Assembly (NCBI RefSeq): GCF_000143535.2
Contig: NC_037316.1
Coordinates: forward strand, 1,922,001 to 1,986,000
Origin: Botrytis cinerea B05.10
Taxonomy: Eukaryota; Ascomycota; Leotiomycetes; Helotiales; Sclerotiniaceae
Reading direction: 5' to 3'
DNA: 64,000 bases
The notes under the pieces were generated by a model. The model did no database searches. It had not been told where the DNA came from and saw only the letters and a program-made list of their open reading frames with translations. Within the stretch, counting starts at the first letter, position 1, and each line of letters begins with the position of its first letter. Below are positions 23,048 to 34,538 of the stretch, piece after piece. Made by a program: the position numbers and the translations under genes.

Positions 23048-23857
23048 ATGTTAACGACAATCAAAAAGACCAGAGCACCACCATCAATTTTCCGTACATT
23101 ATCGCAAACACACAGAAACCTAAGCGTCAAAGTGAAAAGATTTCATTCCCTAAAGCACAATCAATTACATTCCCTTGGAAATGAAGAATTTCATCCTCGA
23201 GCTCGGCCATTTGACCCCCGCCAATTGTTCTCCGACGGCACTCTAGTGACTCCCAAAGATATCGTCGAATACCATAAATCTAGTGGGATATCCTACTTGG
23301 CATATCCTGAAGCCGATTCTTTTTATTATGAATTCGGATTTTACTCCCCAAGAACAGTAGTGGTTGCAGTTGACGGTGCCTGTCCTGGCAATGGAACCAT
23401 ACAGGCTCAAAAATCCTCCTTTGGCGTGTTTTTTGGTCCAGACTCGCCTCTTAACACTTATGATACTATTACTCGACCATCCGGAGAGAAGCATACGAAC
23501 AATTACGCAGAGTTAATGGCCATGCTTCATGCACTCGAGCTCCTCAAGCATCATAGCGAATTACGACAATGGATCTTCAAACACCCCCTGTTAATCGACT
23601 GTACGTTCAAAATAGGGGTAATCATCATTACGGATTCCAAGTTTGTACATGATTGTCTTATCTTGTGGCTTCCCAGCTGGTTGAAGAACGGATTCAGAAC
23701 AATAGAGGGAAATCCAGTAGCAAATAAAGACCTCATTTTACGAATCCATCACATGATGGAGCTACTCTCAGGTGATCTAGATATCCAAATCTGGCACGTT
23801 AGAAGAGAGCATAATCGAGATGCGGATGAGCTGGCTATTCGAGCGCTTCGTACGTAA
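23048..23857 (+). CDS. RNase H-like domain protein
   Basis: Intronless, 269 aa. The start is the first in-frame ATG at 23048. An N-terminal extension of about 100 residues precedes an RNase H fold. The four acidic positions are present: Asp109 in VAVDGACPGNG, Glu155 in NNYAELMAML, Asp196 in VIIITDSKFV, and Asp260 in HNRDADELA. The basic N-terminus (MLTTIKKTRAPPSIFRTLSQ, then RNLSVKVKRF) could be a mitochondrial presequence. RNases H cleave RNA in RNA:DNA hybrids. Stand-alone genes of this kind are numerous in some ascomycetes, so this may be an accessory paralogue, not the housekeeping enzyme. The TAA stop lies within the first unit of a 105-bp tandem duplication and may be secondary. Confidence 0.8.
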   Translation: MLTTIKKTRAPPSIFRTLSQTHRNLSVKVKRFHSLKHNQLHSLGNEEFHPRARPFDPRQLFSDGTLVTPKDIVEYHKSSGISYLAYPEADSFYYEFGFYSPRTVVVAVDGACPGNGTIQAQKSSFGVFFGPDSPLNTYDTITRPSGEKHTNNYAELMAMLHALELLKHHSELRQWIFKHPLLIDCTFKIGVIIITDSKFVHDCLILWLPSWLKNGFRTIEGNPVANKDLILRIHHMMELLSGDLDIQIWHVRREHNRDADELAIRALRT

Positions 23858-24004
23858 GTTATACATCGGGTACAATATATTGCCCCATGCAGCTGTCAAC
23901 ACGTTAGAAGAGAGCATGATTGAGATGTGGATGAACTTGATGTTGAAGCCCTTCGTGTGCAAGCTATACATCAGTGAAAATATATTACCTCACCAAGCCT
24001 TTAA
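23795..24004 (+). repeat. 105-bp tandem duplication of the RNase H-like gene 3' end
   Basis: Unit 1 is 23795-23899 and unit 2 is 23900-24004. Both begin CACGTTAGAAGAGAGCAT and both contain TATACATC and ATATATT. The period is 105 bp, exactly 35 codons. Unit 1 encodes the end of the RNase H domain (HVRREHNRDADELAIRALRT) and then TAA. Unit 2 in the same frame reads HVRREHD-stop-DVDELDVEAL then RVQAIHQ and a stop. At the position of the gene's TAA, unit 2 has CAA; at unit 2's TGA, unit 1 has CGA. Both differences are C-to-T changes. Confidence 0.85.
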
Positions 24005-25851
24005 CATTTCAGATCTGGGATTATCTACCCTATCCCTCGAATAATGCATTTGGCGCATGATATTGAGATATTCCTCGAAAGAATTGTATGGAGATGAATT
24101 TGGGAGCAATAGCAATGTCCATGGTAGCGACTGGAAAAGACTGAGGAGCAAATTTCAGAACTCTCTTTGGACCGGAATACAAGTGATAATTCTTACATGT
24201 ATCGAAAGCTCAGCCGTGCAGTTGTGTTTATCTTTCACTAGATGAGCCTGGCCATTATTCGTGTCCGGAAAGTGTCATCTGGAGAGCTAGGAGTTCATAC
24301 AAGTATAAACTTGTAGACAAAATGCTCGACCGATTGATGATTGTGAGGCGGGAAAGCTACAAAAATAGAGTATTGACAATCAACTATTTTCGGATGGGAA
24401 GCTTCTCACTTCACCGTTGGAACTTATGTACAAGACTAATAAATTGGAATTCAGTCTTGAGCGAACATGATATGGTTTCGGGAGTGTTATCTTACACCAC
24501 CGCACAATCTTTCCACAGCTTCGATCTTAACATAGATGATGTTTTTGAGGCTAGATTTCCCGATAGTATTGTCCTGTAGAGAACTCCACATTGAGTTCTA
24601 TATTTTCCATAATGCATTTCAAAACGGATCCCAATTACTCGAGCAATCATTTCTTACTCACACCAGTAATACACACTCCCAGGAGATCAAATTGGTGCTG
24701 CTATACCATCTCCTCAATGTTCATCCCATTTTTGGATCATGGTACTATTACTACTCTCTCTAAATTTTTGTTCCCTACCTGAACATTAATAATATTAGTA
24801 CCCCTCCTATATAAACAAAGATCTTTATTGCAACAGCATCCCGCAGTATCCAGCTTCCACAATCCATCCAGCAGATGCAGATCGAGGCTTTCGTTACGAG
24901 AGGAGAAATGGACTCGAAGTCCAATCTTCACGCACAGAAATGTAATCACACATACTACTCTACCATTCGACATACCTCCAGCAACAAGACGCCGACAGGT
25001 ATATTCATCCACCGAACAATCTTGACGAGCCTTCGAGAAAATCACCGCGCCGAGGTTTTCCCCAAAGATTTTCTATAGTGGGATGGCTTACAACCAAGTC
25101 AGATAACATGGTTATATAGCGTAATAGCTGTATCAATCTCAAACGAGAGACCGTTTGGCCCTTAGGAGAGTCATAATCTCGGCCGCTCCTAGCTAGAGAG
25201 AAGAGAAAACGAAAAAGGATCATGAAGTAAATCAGATTCAAATTTATAAATTTGAAAGAACAAACAAGAAACAAAAATGAAATGTTCCACACCCCTTACT
25301 TATCCTTTCGTAAAAAGCTCAAAAAGTACAGAAAAGTAACCTCATGTCCTGCGTCTCCCATAGAAAATACATCTAGACAGACAATTCCAATAAACGTCGA
25401 TATCTTTCCATATTAATATTATCTACCCCATATCCATATCCATTCCCACATCCATGCCCGTAACCATCTATATAAATCAAACTCCATTAAAAATTATTCC
25501 CTGTTCAACCCAACCCAACCCAACCCAATCCGATTTGATCCAATGTGATTCCATATTTAAGAGTTTCCAATACCTCGAGTGCAGTCTGATGATCGTAGTT
25601 ATGTTACTTGTCGAATATGACCCGAAAAGTTAGCGATTAGAGAGATTGATTACATCTCGAATCTCGAATCTCGAATTTTAAATAGTCTTCGGATGTCGAG
25701 AACTCTTAATTATCAGACTGCAGCCCGCAGCTCGCAATATTAGAAACCGCTTTATTAATTGGGACACGCAACCCATTGAATACCCAACCATTGAACTTCT
25801 CACTCGAGACTGGCTCTTAACCGAATACCATCAGAAGTAAATTCACCAAAC
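24005..25851. other. Intergenic
   Basis: No supported gene. Small simple repeats occur: a CAACC run at about 25507-25530 and three copies of TCTCGAA at about 25653-25676. Confidence 0.5.
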
Positions 25852-27076
25852 TCAAATCTTCCTCGACAACAAACACTCATCAATCGGTTGTTTCCACTCC
25901 CTCTTTTCATCCCCACAATACCAGCCCTCCTCAACCAATTCCTGTTCTTTCTTCCTCCACGACGAATACTTCCTCGCAGATTTATAATCCAGATCTCCCA
26001 AACGAGCTTCTACAACCTGGAAATTCCGATCCATACGAATATACAAAGAACAATCTCTTAGCGTCATCGCCACACAAAGTTCATGAGATGCTTTTTCCGG
26101 CTTCAAAGATGCTTTACCATCATATTCTGTCTGGAGATCGCGAAGGCGTTTGAGTAAAGGATTTTCGTGGATCCATTTTGCAAGTGATTGAACGGCAGGT
26201 GATTCACGAGGTTTGTGTAATATATGTGACGCTGATGCTTCATAATTTGCAAACTTTAACTTAGGATCATCATCGGTAAGCTTGAGTGGACAAAGATATG
26301 ATTGAAGATCAGTGTTTTTTCTCTCCTCTCCAAAAGCGATCCGACGTGCGTGAAGGGCACACGTTCGACATCGTATGGCTTTCGATGGCATTTCATGAGA
26401 TGGAGAGAGCCATTTTGGTTTAAATTCTACGACGGTTTCGTGTGCTGATTTCCCTGTGAATTTATTAATACGTGTAGCGAAAAAGAGCAACTATCAACTT
26501 ACTGGGTGTCATATCTGTTACCAAAAGACCATAATCATCTTTCGCTAAGAAAGTACCACTTTGCGCCCTTGAACGATAGAATTTCCCTTTTGGTGGGGCA
26601 AGATGATTCGAGGTAGATGTACCACCAGGATTATCAAAACGTCTGAGATCGGTGTTCAGCCCAGGAATTACGTTGAGATGACCAATATAGACCAATTCTT
26701 GAGTAACTAATTGTTCTGGGTTGAACAGGGGTAAGATATATCCGAGCCATTGCTGGTGTGAATCTGAAGTTGGGGCTGTAGTAGGAACATCTTTTCGAAG
26801 ACGTAATAATTTTCCTGGGCATCATTTAGTACCATTTTAATGTTATAGACCAAAAATATGAAGATATATTGTTCAATATCATTTGTCGAAAGGAAGTGAG
26901 AATAAGGTACCAGAGAGAAATTCTAATTCTTGATGACCCTTGTTCACTTCGGCAAGGTCTTGTGATCCTGGATCAAGCGTGATTTGATATATAACATTTG
27001 CAGCACCTTCTGCAAGAACTTTGATACTGATACGACTGGTGGGGAGACGATAAGGTTGAGCTGATAAAGGATTCAT
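25852..27076 (-). CDS. IPK1: Inositol-pentakisphosphate 2-kinase
   Basis: Three exons: 27076-26911, 26814-26503 and 26453-25852, giving 359 aa. Both introns are phase 1 (GTACCT and GTAAGT donors). The enzyme phosphorylates IP5 at the 2-position to make IP6, acting in the nucleus and at its periphery in fungi. Visible motifs: the nucleotide-binding loop region (VLAEGAANVIYQI), the Lys/Arg segment GKLLRLRKDVP formed across intron 1, the hallmark EFKPKWLSPS and CRTCALHARR, and the late MTLRDCSLYIRMDR motif typical of the family. Length fits fungal IPK1. The start ATG directly precedes the conserved N-terminal strand. IP6 supports mRNA export and chromatin functions (family knowledge). Confidence 0.9.
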
Positions 27077-27927
27077 TATATTTGGATTTCTATCAAATTG
27101 ATGTGAATGGAAAATTGGGGAAAAGATGACCGAGAAATGACTGAGGGAGGAATGAGTGGAACAGAAGAACAGAAACCGGATTGGGTCTTATGAAATAACG
27201 GGAACGAATGAAGCTTACTTAGTAAGTAATGTAATGCGTCATATCGGGCTTCTTCCGTTTGCCGTAATCGAAATTTAGCTTAAGCGCAAATGACGCTTGG
27301 ACTTTTAGTGGTGGAGGAAGATGGGATGAAGTGGGAGGTATGAATGTATTGGAGCAAAAAGAGTCATAGAGAAATGAAACGTGATGAGGATTCCAGTAAA
27401 AGAATTCGGACGGATTTGGAGATGGAGATGGAATCAAATAGAATGGCCATTTACTTGGAAATACAATAATAATATGACCTAGCAGTGTGGTAATATAACG
27501 TTCTGTAGGTCTTGGACGAAAGTATGGTGAACATTTGCACCTGGAGACTATGTTGTAAAATGGCCAGCAGTATTGCATGGAGACTTTCGAGCTCAGTCAT
27601 TCTCCATGCATCAAATGTAATCCCGACTAGAGTAAGACCAAGAAAGGAAGTGAGGTTTAATGAGATGGTTGGCTTCATGATGCTGGGAAATATGGAATGC
27701 TATTATCATATTGAAGTGTATGAGGGAAACATAGAGACTCATGGATCTGATATCACCGGAGAAAATTGGGGAAGAAGAAGCCTCCTACACTTTATCCCAA
27801 TGTTCCTGCCAGAATCGCCCTTGAATGGAAGAGAACTCTTGGTGTTATTGATGTTATGGACATTATGGATGGAGATGAAGATGCATACTCCGGTGGTATA
27901 TTGTATTCATGCTTCAAATTACACAAC

Positions 27928-28048
27928 AACACTCCATACCTTCTCCGCAAACCATATAACACTTCATAGCTTCTCTGCCCATCGCATAACAACACTTCAC
28001 ACCTCTTTGCAAACCACGTAACACTTCACACCTTCTCTGCAAACCACC
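27928..28048 (+). repeat. Minisatellite, four units of about 30 bp
   Basis: Four units start at 27928, 27958, 27991 and 28020. Each begins AACACT(T/C)C and continues with CACACCTTCTCTGCAAACCA-like sequence. Unit lengths are 30, 33, 29 and 29 bp, and divergence is modest. Confidence 0.8.
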
Positions 28049-28532
28049 ATGAAGCCTTCAGGCTGACGGCAATTGAAGGAATGACCCTGAAGAGGAAAGA
28101 TCAAAATGCTGCATGAAGAGAGATGGTGGGCTAGAATTTCTATAGAACTTTCTATATGATTGAGTATCCATGTCTCTTTGGAGAGTAAAAGAGCAAAAGA
28201 AGGAGAGACGATGCAGAGATGCGGAGTGTGAAATGGACGAGATCAAACTACGATCTCTCGAGTGAGAAGCTGTATCTAACGAATGCCAAGCGACATTACA
28301 TTCTATATGGATATTTTCCAATACTTTTGGTGAGTCGACATGAAACTGAATATTGTTGTTACCTTGTTAGCAATTCATCTCTTATCTCATCTCGTATATC
28401 AAATTAAAGCGTTCATGATCGGGTGAAGGATGAGTTAGTGAGACAAGTGCTGATCAGTGTTTAAGGTTGTCGTAAAAGTCCGATGTCAATCAAACAGAGA
28501 TGGGACGAAAGGAACTGGGGGGACGTAACGGC

Positions 28533-28690
28533 CATAATACCATAATACCATAATACCATAATACCATAATACCATAATACCATAATACCATAATACCATA
28601 ATACCATAATACCATAATACCATAATACCATAATACCATATTACCATATTACCATAATACCATATTACCATATTACCATAATACCATAAT
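28533..28690 (+). repeat. Octanucleotide microsatellite (ACCATAAT)n
   Basis: About 19 copies of an 8-bp unit, ACCATAAT, with a few ACCATATT variants towards the right end. The period is not a multiple of three, so the long ORF on the opposite strand only reflects the absence of stops in the repeat. Confidence 0.9.
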
Positions 28691-29830
28691 ATGCATGAAT
28701 GATTAATTATGCAAGGGTTGTACACATTCGAGACAGTAACGATGATTTTCCGGGATCAGTTCTGTTCCACGATGATCAAATTTCCGGGAAATTCCCTGTT
28801 GGGTTTTAAATAGAAATTTCTTCTTTTTTGTTTTTCTTTTTTACGAGGGACGGGAGGGGAAGGAAGCTTGGAGGGGATTGAGAGGCCGAGCACGTGCCGA
28901 GGAGAGAAGGAAGAAAAAAGATCTGGGTAGGACGACCAATGAGTGGTCAGGGCACATTTGAGTCTGTGAGCTGAGTGAAGTGAAGTGTGAAGTGTGAAGT
29001 GTGACGGGAAGTGAGGGGAAAGAAATGAAAAAAAAAAAAAAATCAAAATATGACGACGAAAGTTAAATAGGAGGAGTCGGGGATTTATTACTATATTTGC
29101 TGTCGTGATTATCGGAAGGACAGTAAATAGAGCAGTCTTTGCGATCGAATATATAGCACAGAACACAGAACACAGAACATATAACATATAACATAACACA
29201 TAACATATAACACACAATATAACTATAATATACCAAACATAATACATCCTGTTGCGAAGAGATACATGTGTGATTATTCCTATTCCGTGTGAGTGATGGT
29301 ATTATTATATTACTCTATCCTATAAAAAGGACCGGACATCGGCATAATGGCTTTCAAATGCCAGGGGTCCTACGGCGGGAGAAATGCGGAATGAAAAATT
29401 TACAAAGACTGGGAGGAGCTTCATTATCACTTTTATCGCTTTTTACATCCAATCCAATCCAGGACCCAGATCTTGTCCTGTCTCTCATCCACACGCACGC
29501 AAACATACACGACAAGAACATCAGACATTGATCATCTTCTGCTCGAGTGCCTATCGCGTCATCAAACTCACACCCTTCATCCTTTGCTTCTTTCCGTCGT
29601 CGTGCACACTAAGAGGATTAGCATCGACCGTTACGTCACACGATCATCAACAGCCTTTTTTGCTCGCACGATCAAATCCATCAACACCCCTCTCGAGTCG
29701 ACGTCTTCTTCTATGAAGCTCCAGTCGGCGGACATCAATCCATAACTCCTTCGACATCGACCATCCGTCCTCAAACGACCTACTCCTGCGTAGGCACGTT
29801 GTGATCGTCGACATCTAATGTCACATCAAC

Positions 29831-31786
29831 ATGGCCTTCAACTTTAACTGGTCGCCGCTCACGGCCGATGCGGAATTCTATCAAAGAGCTCAAGAGATGC
29901 TCACGGCAGCTCTCAACAAATCTCCCAAACCTCCCATCATCAAAGATGACATTCTCGTCAACGAACTAAACTTGGGTTCGGTCCCTCCCGATTTGGAAAT
30001 ACTGGAGATTGGGGATTTGGCAGAAGATAGGTTTAGAGGAATCTTCAAGATGTGCTATTCGGGGGATGCTTTCTTGACTTTGAAAACAAGAGTTCAGGTA
30101 CGTGTGCTGTGGCCTTTGCCGTCGTTGCCGTTACATTCTACATTCTACATTTCACACATTTCACATTTCACATTTCACACATTCCGCATCAACCTTCATT
30201 CTCCCACTTTTGATCGAACCCTTGATCGAACGACAAATGAGTTGTCATTGCAGAATTCTCGACGCGCATAGAGGGGAAGTCGCGTTTTAATTTAACCATC
30301 CAACTCGCATATCGCACATGCTTGACATATCCTATAACGCATAGCTAATATATCAACATAGGCTAATCCGCTCAACAATCATTTGTTCTCGAAACCATCA
30401 TTCACATCTCCACAACCCCTCGCCGCAGATGCGGGGCTTACCATCCCATTACAAATCACGTTGTCGGATATCAAATTATCGGCGTTCATCATTGTCGTAT
30501 TTTCAAAGTCCAAGGGATTAACCTTGGTCTTCCGAAATGATCCCCTCGAATCCCTCAAGGTCTCCTCCACCTTTGACTCGATACCGTTCATCAAGGATTA
30601 TTTACAAAAGGAAATTGAGCAACAGCTGAGGACTTTGATGATGGATGAATTGCCTGCTATCATTCACAGACTATCATTGAGATTATGGTGTCCGGAATAC
30701 AGAGCAAAGGAAGATCAAGAGATGGCCGAAGCGGCAAAGAAAACGAAAGACGAGGTGGCGGTAGACCCATTTGCAAGTCCACCACAAGATGCCGTTGATG
30801 CCCGTGGAAACGTTCTAGATGCGACGGAAATTTCCAATCTATCATTAGACGGGGGATCAGAGATTCACTCCTTGTTCTCGCAGAAGAACTTACTTCGATT
30901 AGCGGCACTGACTAACTCTCATCGAACATTGTCACTCTTCACTCCTTCTATTCGAGATGCGGTCTTCCGAGCTTGGGCACCTTCTGAAAGAGGAGATTCG
31001 GCTGGAACTACCACACCAGCAACTCCCTCACTTCAAAGACCTCAATCATCGCTTGGAAGTCAAAGTACCACTTATACATTTTCGAATAGAAGTTCCGATG
31101 ATGGTCATGGCGGGATACCATCCAGACCGTCTTTGGTCAACATGAATTCGGCCACAACAGGATTAAGTCTTGGTGCAAATCGGGGTTCAAGATCACATCC
31201 TACAAGGAAGAAGAAGAATAGAGTGGTAAACTTGAGAAAGCCTAAAACTACGGAAAGTAGTGAGAGTGGAGAAAGTGAGACAGCTTCGACGACTGCAGTA
31301 TCTGAACCAACTGTTCCATCCCGTATTCCAGAAGAGCCAGAAGATCTTCCAGTTACTCCACCATCCGGCAAGGTACGATTCAATAGTATTGATCTTGGAG
31401 ATTCACCAAAGAAACTTCCACCATCTCGTTCTATGACTCCCGAACAAGTCAAAATGGATCAAATTCCATCACTTACTGTGCAGCCTTCTACCCCAATTAA
31501 CACTCAGGAACAAAAGCGTCCTGCTTACAATCAATCCGCTTCCACTTCATACACCCCAGAGAAGTCAGCAATAACTCCACCACATACACCATTCTCATAT
31601 CCACATGGTCTTCACTTCTCGACAACTGAATCACCATCAGGAATTCTCGAACAAGCTTGGATCATGAAGATGGCTTCTGAACTTGCTCGTCGTCAACATG
31701 ATGATAAAACAGCTCGTCAAGGGTTCTGGTCTACATCAAGCAATGGAGATGATGCTCCTCCAGCCTATGAACCAAAAGCCTTGTAA
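29831..31786 (+). CDS. MDM34: Mitochondrial distribution and morphology protein 34 (ERMES)
   Basis: Two exons, 29831-30097 and 30362-31786, 563 aa. The intron is phase 0 (GTACGT donor, ACATAG acceptor) and long at 264 nt. Mdm34 is the outer-membrane, lipid-transferring subunit of the ER-mitochondria encounter structure, working with Mdm10, Mdm12 and Mmm1. The N-terminus [10 protein letters not shown] is the family signature. The SMP lipid-binding domain spans roughly residues 1-200, with [24 protein letters not shown]-like strands ([18 protein letters not shown]) and the helix [20 protein letters not shown]. The rest is Ser/Thr/Pro-rich and disordered with a basic patch ([14 protein letters not shown]). 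Length is normal for filamentous ascomycetes. Confidence 0.97.
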
Positions 31787-34159
31787 TGTAGGCTATATTA
31801 CATTCAATTCAACCCATGTATAACATCTCGATTCTTTCCTTTGTTAATCATTTGACGGGAGTTTCATGGGAATAATTACGGACTTACGAACACTCCACTC
31901 TTTTGTGTTTTTGGAAGTACCTAATATCGATAAAAACTTTGGTGCTGCGATTTAGCGACTTACTTTTTTTGCTGGTCAAAAGATATGCTATACCTCATGG
32001 GAGGTTTGGCATCATTTGAATGTATGGATTTTGGGATGGGTTGGGTCGGGCAGGAAAGGGGTAGTATATCAATATTCTGGGTGGTTTTGGTGGTAGGTAC
32101 ACAAAAGTTGGTTCTTGAGGATTGTTTCGTTTTGAGCGATTTGGTTGCTTGGGGATTGTTGAGTCCTGATTTTCGAATTATGCGAAGAGGAGGAGAGAAG
32201 TTGGTTTGGATTTTTTATATACACGGGCTTTACGATTCCTTTCCTTGCAAATCGTTTTGAGCGATAATTCTCGCGTACTAACGAATTTCATTTGTCTTTG
32301 CCACCTTCAGATACCTTTCTTGCTTCGGTGCCACTTGTAGCATCATTTTAGAGAAGAGAAGTTTGGAGAGAAACAGTAGAGAGATGAGATGGATAGATGT
32401 AGTGAAATCCAATCCAGATATTATCTACATTTTTATGTGTGAGGGTTATGATATTGTGAATGTAGAGTGATTGTTAATCTGATAAATCTTCAATGAATCA
32501 CTTTTCTTGTCTTTGTAGTTGAATGTACTGTTACTGAATGCCTACCCACCTACATACCTAGTAAGTATCCCGGTTTTACAGATCTAGTATCTAGTATCTA
32601 ATATCTAATTATCTAGTATATCTAGATAATTAGATAGAGTGGGAGTTTGAATTCGAATTAAAGAGAATTAGGGAATTCTATTATCTGGATAGTGCAAGTA
32701 GTTAGTCGGCTAGTGAGTGAGCGAGTTAGTTTGTTTATTTGTTTTATAAGTAATAAATAATGAGGAATGAGGGTTTGAGAATGTTTTAATATTGTATTTT
32801 TGTGGGTTTGGTTGAGTAGCTGTGTGGGTGGGTGGGTGGATGGGTGGTGAGAGAGGGTTTGTGGGATGGGAGGGAGGTTTGGTGGGATAGGAGAAGGGAA
32901 GAGGGAAGAGGGAAGAGGGAATAGGGAAGAGGGAAGAGGGAAGAGGGAAGAGGGAAGAGGGAAGAGGGAAGAGGGAAGAGGGAAGAGGGAGGGGAGGGGA
33001 TTTTAGATTTTTGGATTGTGGGGAGTGAGGAGTGAGGAGTAAGGAGTGAGTTAGAGAATGAAAAAGCTAATGAAATAGTAAGATACGAGGAAACCAGGAA
33101 ACCAACAGCCCAGTATCGTATCCGAGCTAACATACCAATAGAAATGTATCAATAAGTTAATGTATTGACATATATATTCACTTATTAGTAATGTATATAT
33201 AAGCTCACAAGATAACATAGGTATAGAGTATAGATATGTTAATATACTACTGGTACATCCACAAGTCAATATGCTAACGAAATAGGAAAGCTCGAAAATT
33301 AAAAAGCTAGAGAGAAAAGAACCTACCTACCTAGTATGCAAGCTAACATACCAATATTTCCACACACCGACACATAAATCGATACATTACACCCGCAAGT
33401 TCAATCAAGTCCACGAGATGACAAATTGAGATATCAATGGACTAGTATACAGTAATAAGCTAGCACCGTAAGATATTATAAACAAGCTATAGCGAGCGCG
33501 CTCACGCGTTATGAATATCGATATCGTGAGCTAGTGAGGGTAGTGTATCAGTATACTAGCGTGGTGATACATTGAAGGTGATAGATATATCATATCAACA
33601 TACCAACAAGCCAAGGCAGCCCAAGAGTCACCACACTAACCAAAAAAAAAAAAAAAAAAAGGATGAAGTGAGAAATTCATGAATATAAGCGAATTTTCTA
33701 ATCCCAAGCGAATTCGAACCGAGCACCTATTCAGATCTAGGTATTGTTTCAAGATGCAATATTTGATAATTTGAGAATTTGATGAATGGTTGATAGATAG
33801 ATAGATACTAGGTACTCAATAAATTAGAGTAGTAGTAGCAGTAGAAGTAGAGGTATAAATGAAATGCAATGTAGAATTTCCATGATAGATGATGTACGAG
33901 ACAAGATACATACAAAAAATAGACGAGTTTCTTTTTCTTTTCCTTCACAGAATTCAATGTGTTTGTATGAGTCCCAAGTATCTATCTACTTCTAATTACT
34001 TTCCTGTACTCCTACAAACTGACAAACATCGAGATGCTACTCTGATGTCTACCTTGACTGCCCCTCTCATCATCAGCCTTTATTTTACAACATTTCACCT
34101 CCTTTCTGATCCTTGTAAGACCCTTAGATATCGATTGTTATGTTGTAAATCGTGCTGAC
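31787..34159. other. Intergenic, AT-rich with a heptamer satellite
   Basis: Follows the 3' end of MDM34. Holds a GGGAAGA heptamer array (32888-32996), a 20-nt poly-A tract (about 33641-33660) and AT-rich DNA with TAGATA/ATCTAG microrepeats near 32582-32640. No coding sequence is supported. Confidence 0.55.
32888..32996 (+). repeat. Heptanucleotide array (GGGAAGA)n
   Basis: About 15 copies of a 7-bp purine-only unit, with one GGGAATA variant. The plus strand is all purine over more than 100 bp, so the tract could adopt triplex or other non-B structure. Extended G/GT-rich sequence (TGGGTGGGTGGGTGGA) precedes it. Confidence 0.9.
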
Positions 34160-34504
34160 TCAATTTTGGTCGAGCATCTGAAAATGACCCGTGTACCCAT
34201 TCTTCCTAATCCAACGCTTCCCTCGCAATATAGTATCAATATCGGCGAATGCCAGTCTCCGGTACCCTACCCTGTTTTGAAAACTATTCTTGGGACCTGT
34301 GCACCGTCCGTAATAGTGGGGAGAGCCTTCTAGCAATTTAAGCCTATGCAGTGGTGCGCCAATACTCCAATTATATGGATTTCCGATAGACTCCCAAGAT
34401 TGCTTTACCCCTCGCGCATGTAGAATCGGGAACTCATTTAAACGTCCCCCAAACCCAATCGATGATTCGTAGAGCCCAAACACAATAGTGATTTCCATCC
34501 CCAT
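34160..34504 (-). CDS. Hypothetical 114-aa protein downstream of the YEATS gene
   Basis: An ATG-initiated ORF ending in TGA, 35 bp downstream of the YEATS gene stop on the same strand. Composition is protein-like, with many Gly, Trp and Tyr: WESIGNPYNWSIGAPLHRLK, YYGRCTGPKNSFQNRVGYRR, GKRWIRKNGYTGHF. No domain was recognised and no introns are needed. Such short spacing is unusual for separate fungal genes, so it could be in the YEATS gene's 3' UTR or a separate small gene. Confidence 0.35.
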   Translation of the reverse strand: MGMEITIVFGLYESSIGFGGRLNEFPILHARGVKQSWESIGNPYNWSIGAPLHRLKLLEGSPHYYGRCTGPKNSFQNRVGYRRLAFADIDTILRGKRWIRKNGYTGHFQMLDQN

Positions 34505-34538
34505 TCCACTCCATTCCTATAATCAAGAATATACCCCT

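Larger units (their letters stand above)
27077..29830. other. Intergenic with satellites, divergent promoters of IPK1 and MDM34
   Basis: Contains a 30-bp minisatellite (27928-28048), an 8-bp microsatellite (28533-28690) and an ACAGA/ATATAAC low-complexity tract (about 29157-29222). A coding-like stretch at 27512-27970 has two plausible frames but no complete model. The stretch before 29830 is CT-rich and is probably the MDM34 leader. Confidence 0.5.

Noticed and set aside
28486..28725. Minus-strand ORF rich in Trp/Tyr/Met repeats
   Set aside because: It is only the read-out of the octanucleotide microsatellite.
28756..29247. Minus-strand ORF of 163 codons
   Set aside because: The N-terminal part is low-complexity repeat (ATATAAC/ACAGA) and the rest has no domain; it also lies in the MDM34 promoter side.
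30379..30594. Minus-strand ORF within MDM34
   Set aside because: Shadow of the second MDM34 exon.
32786..33133. Minus-strand ORF with SSLFPLP repeats
   Set aside because: Read-out of the GGGAAGA array; no gene signals.
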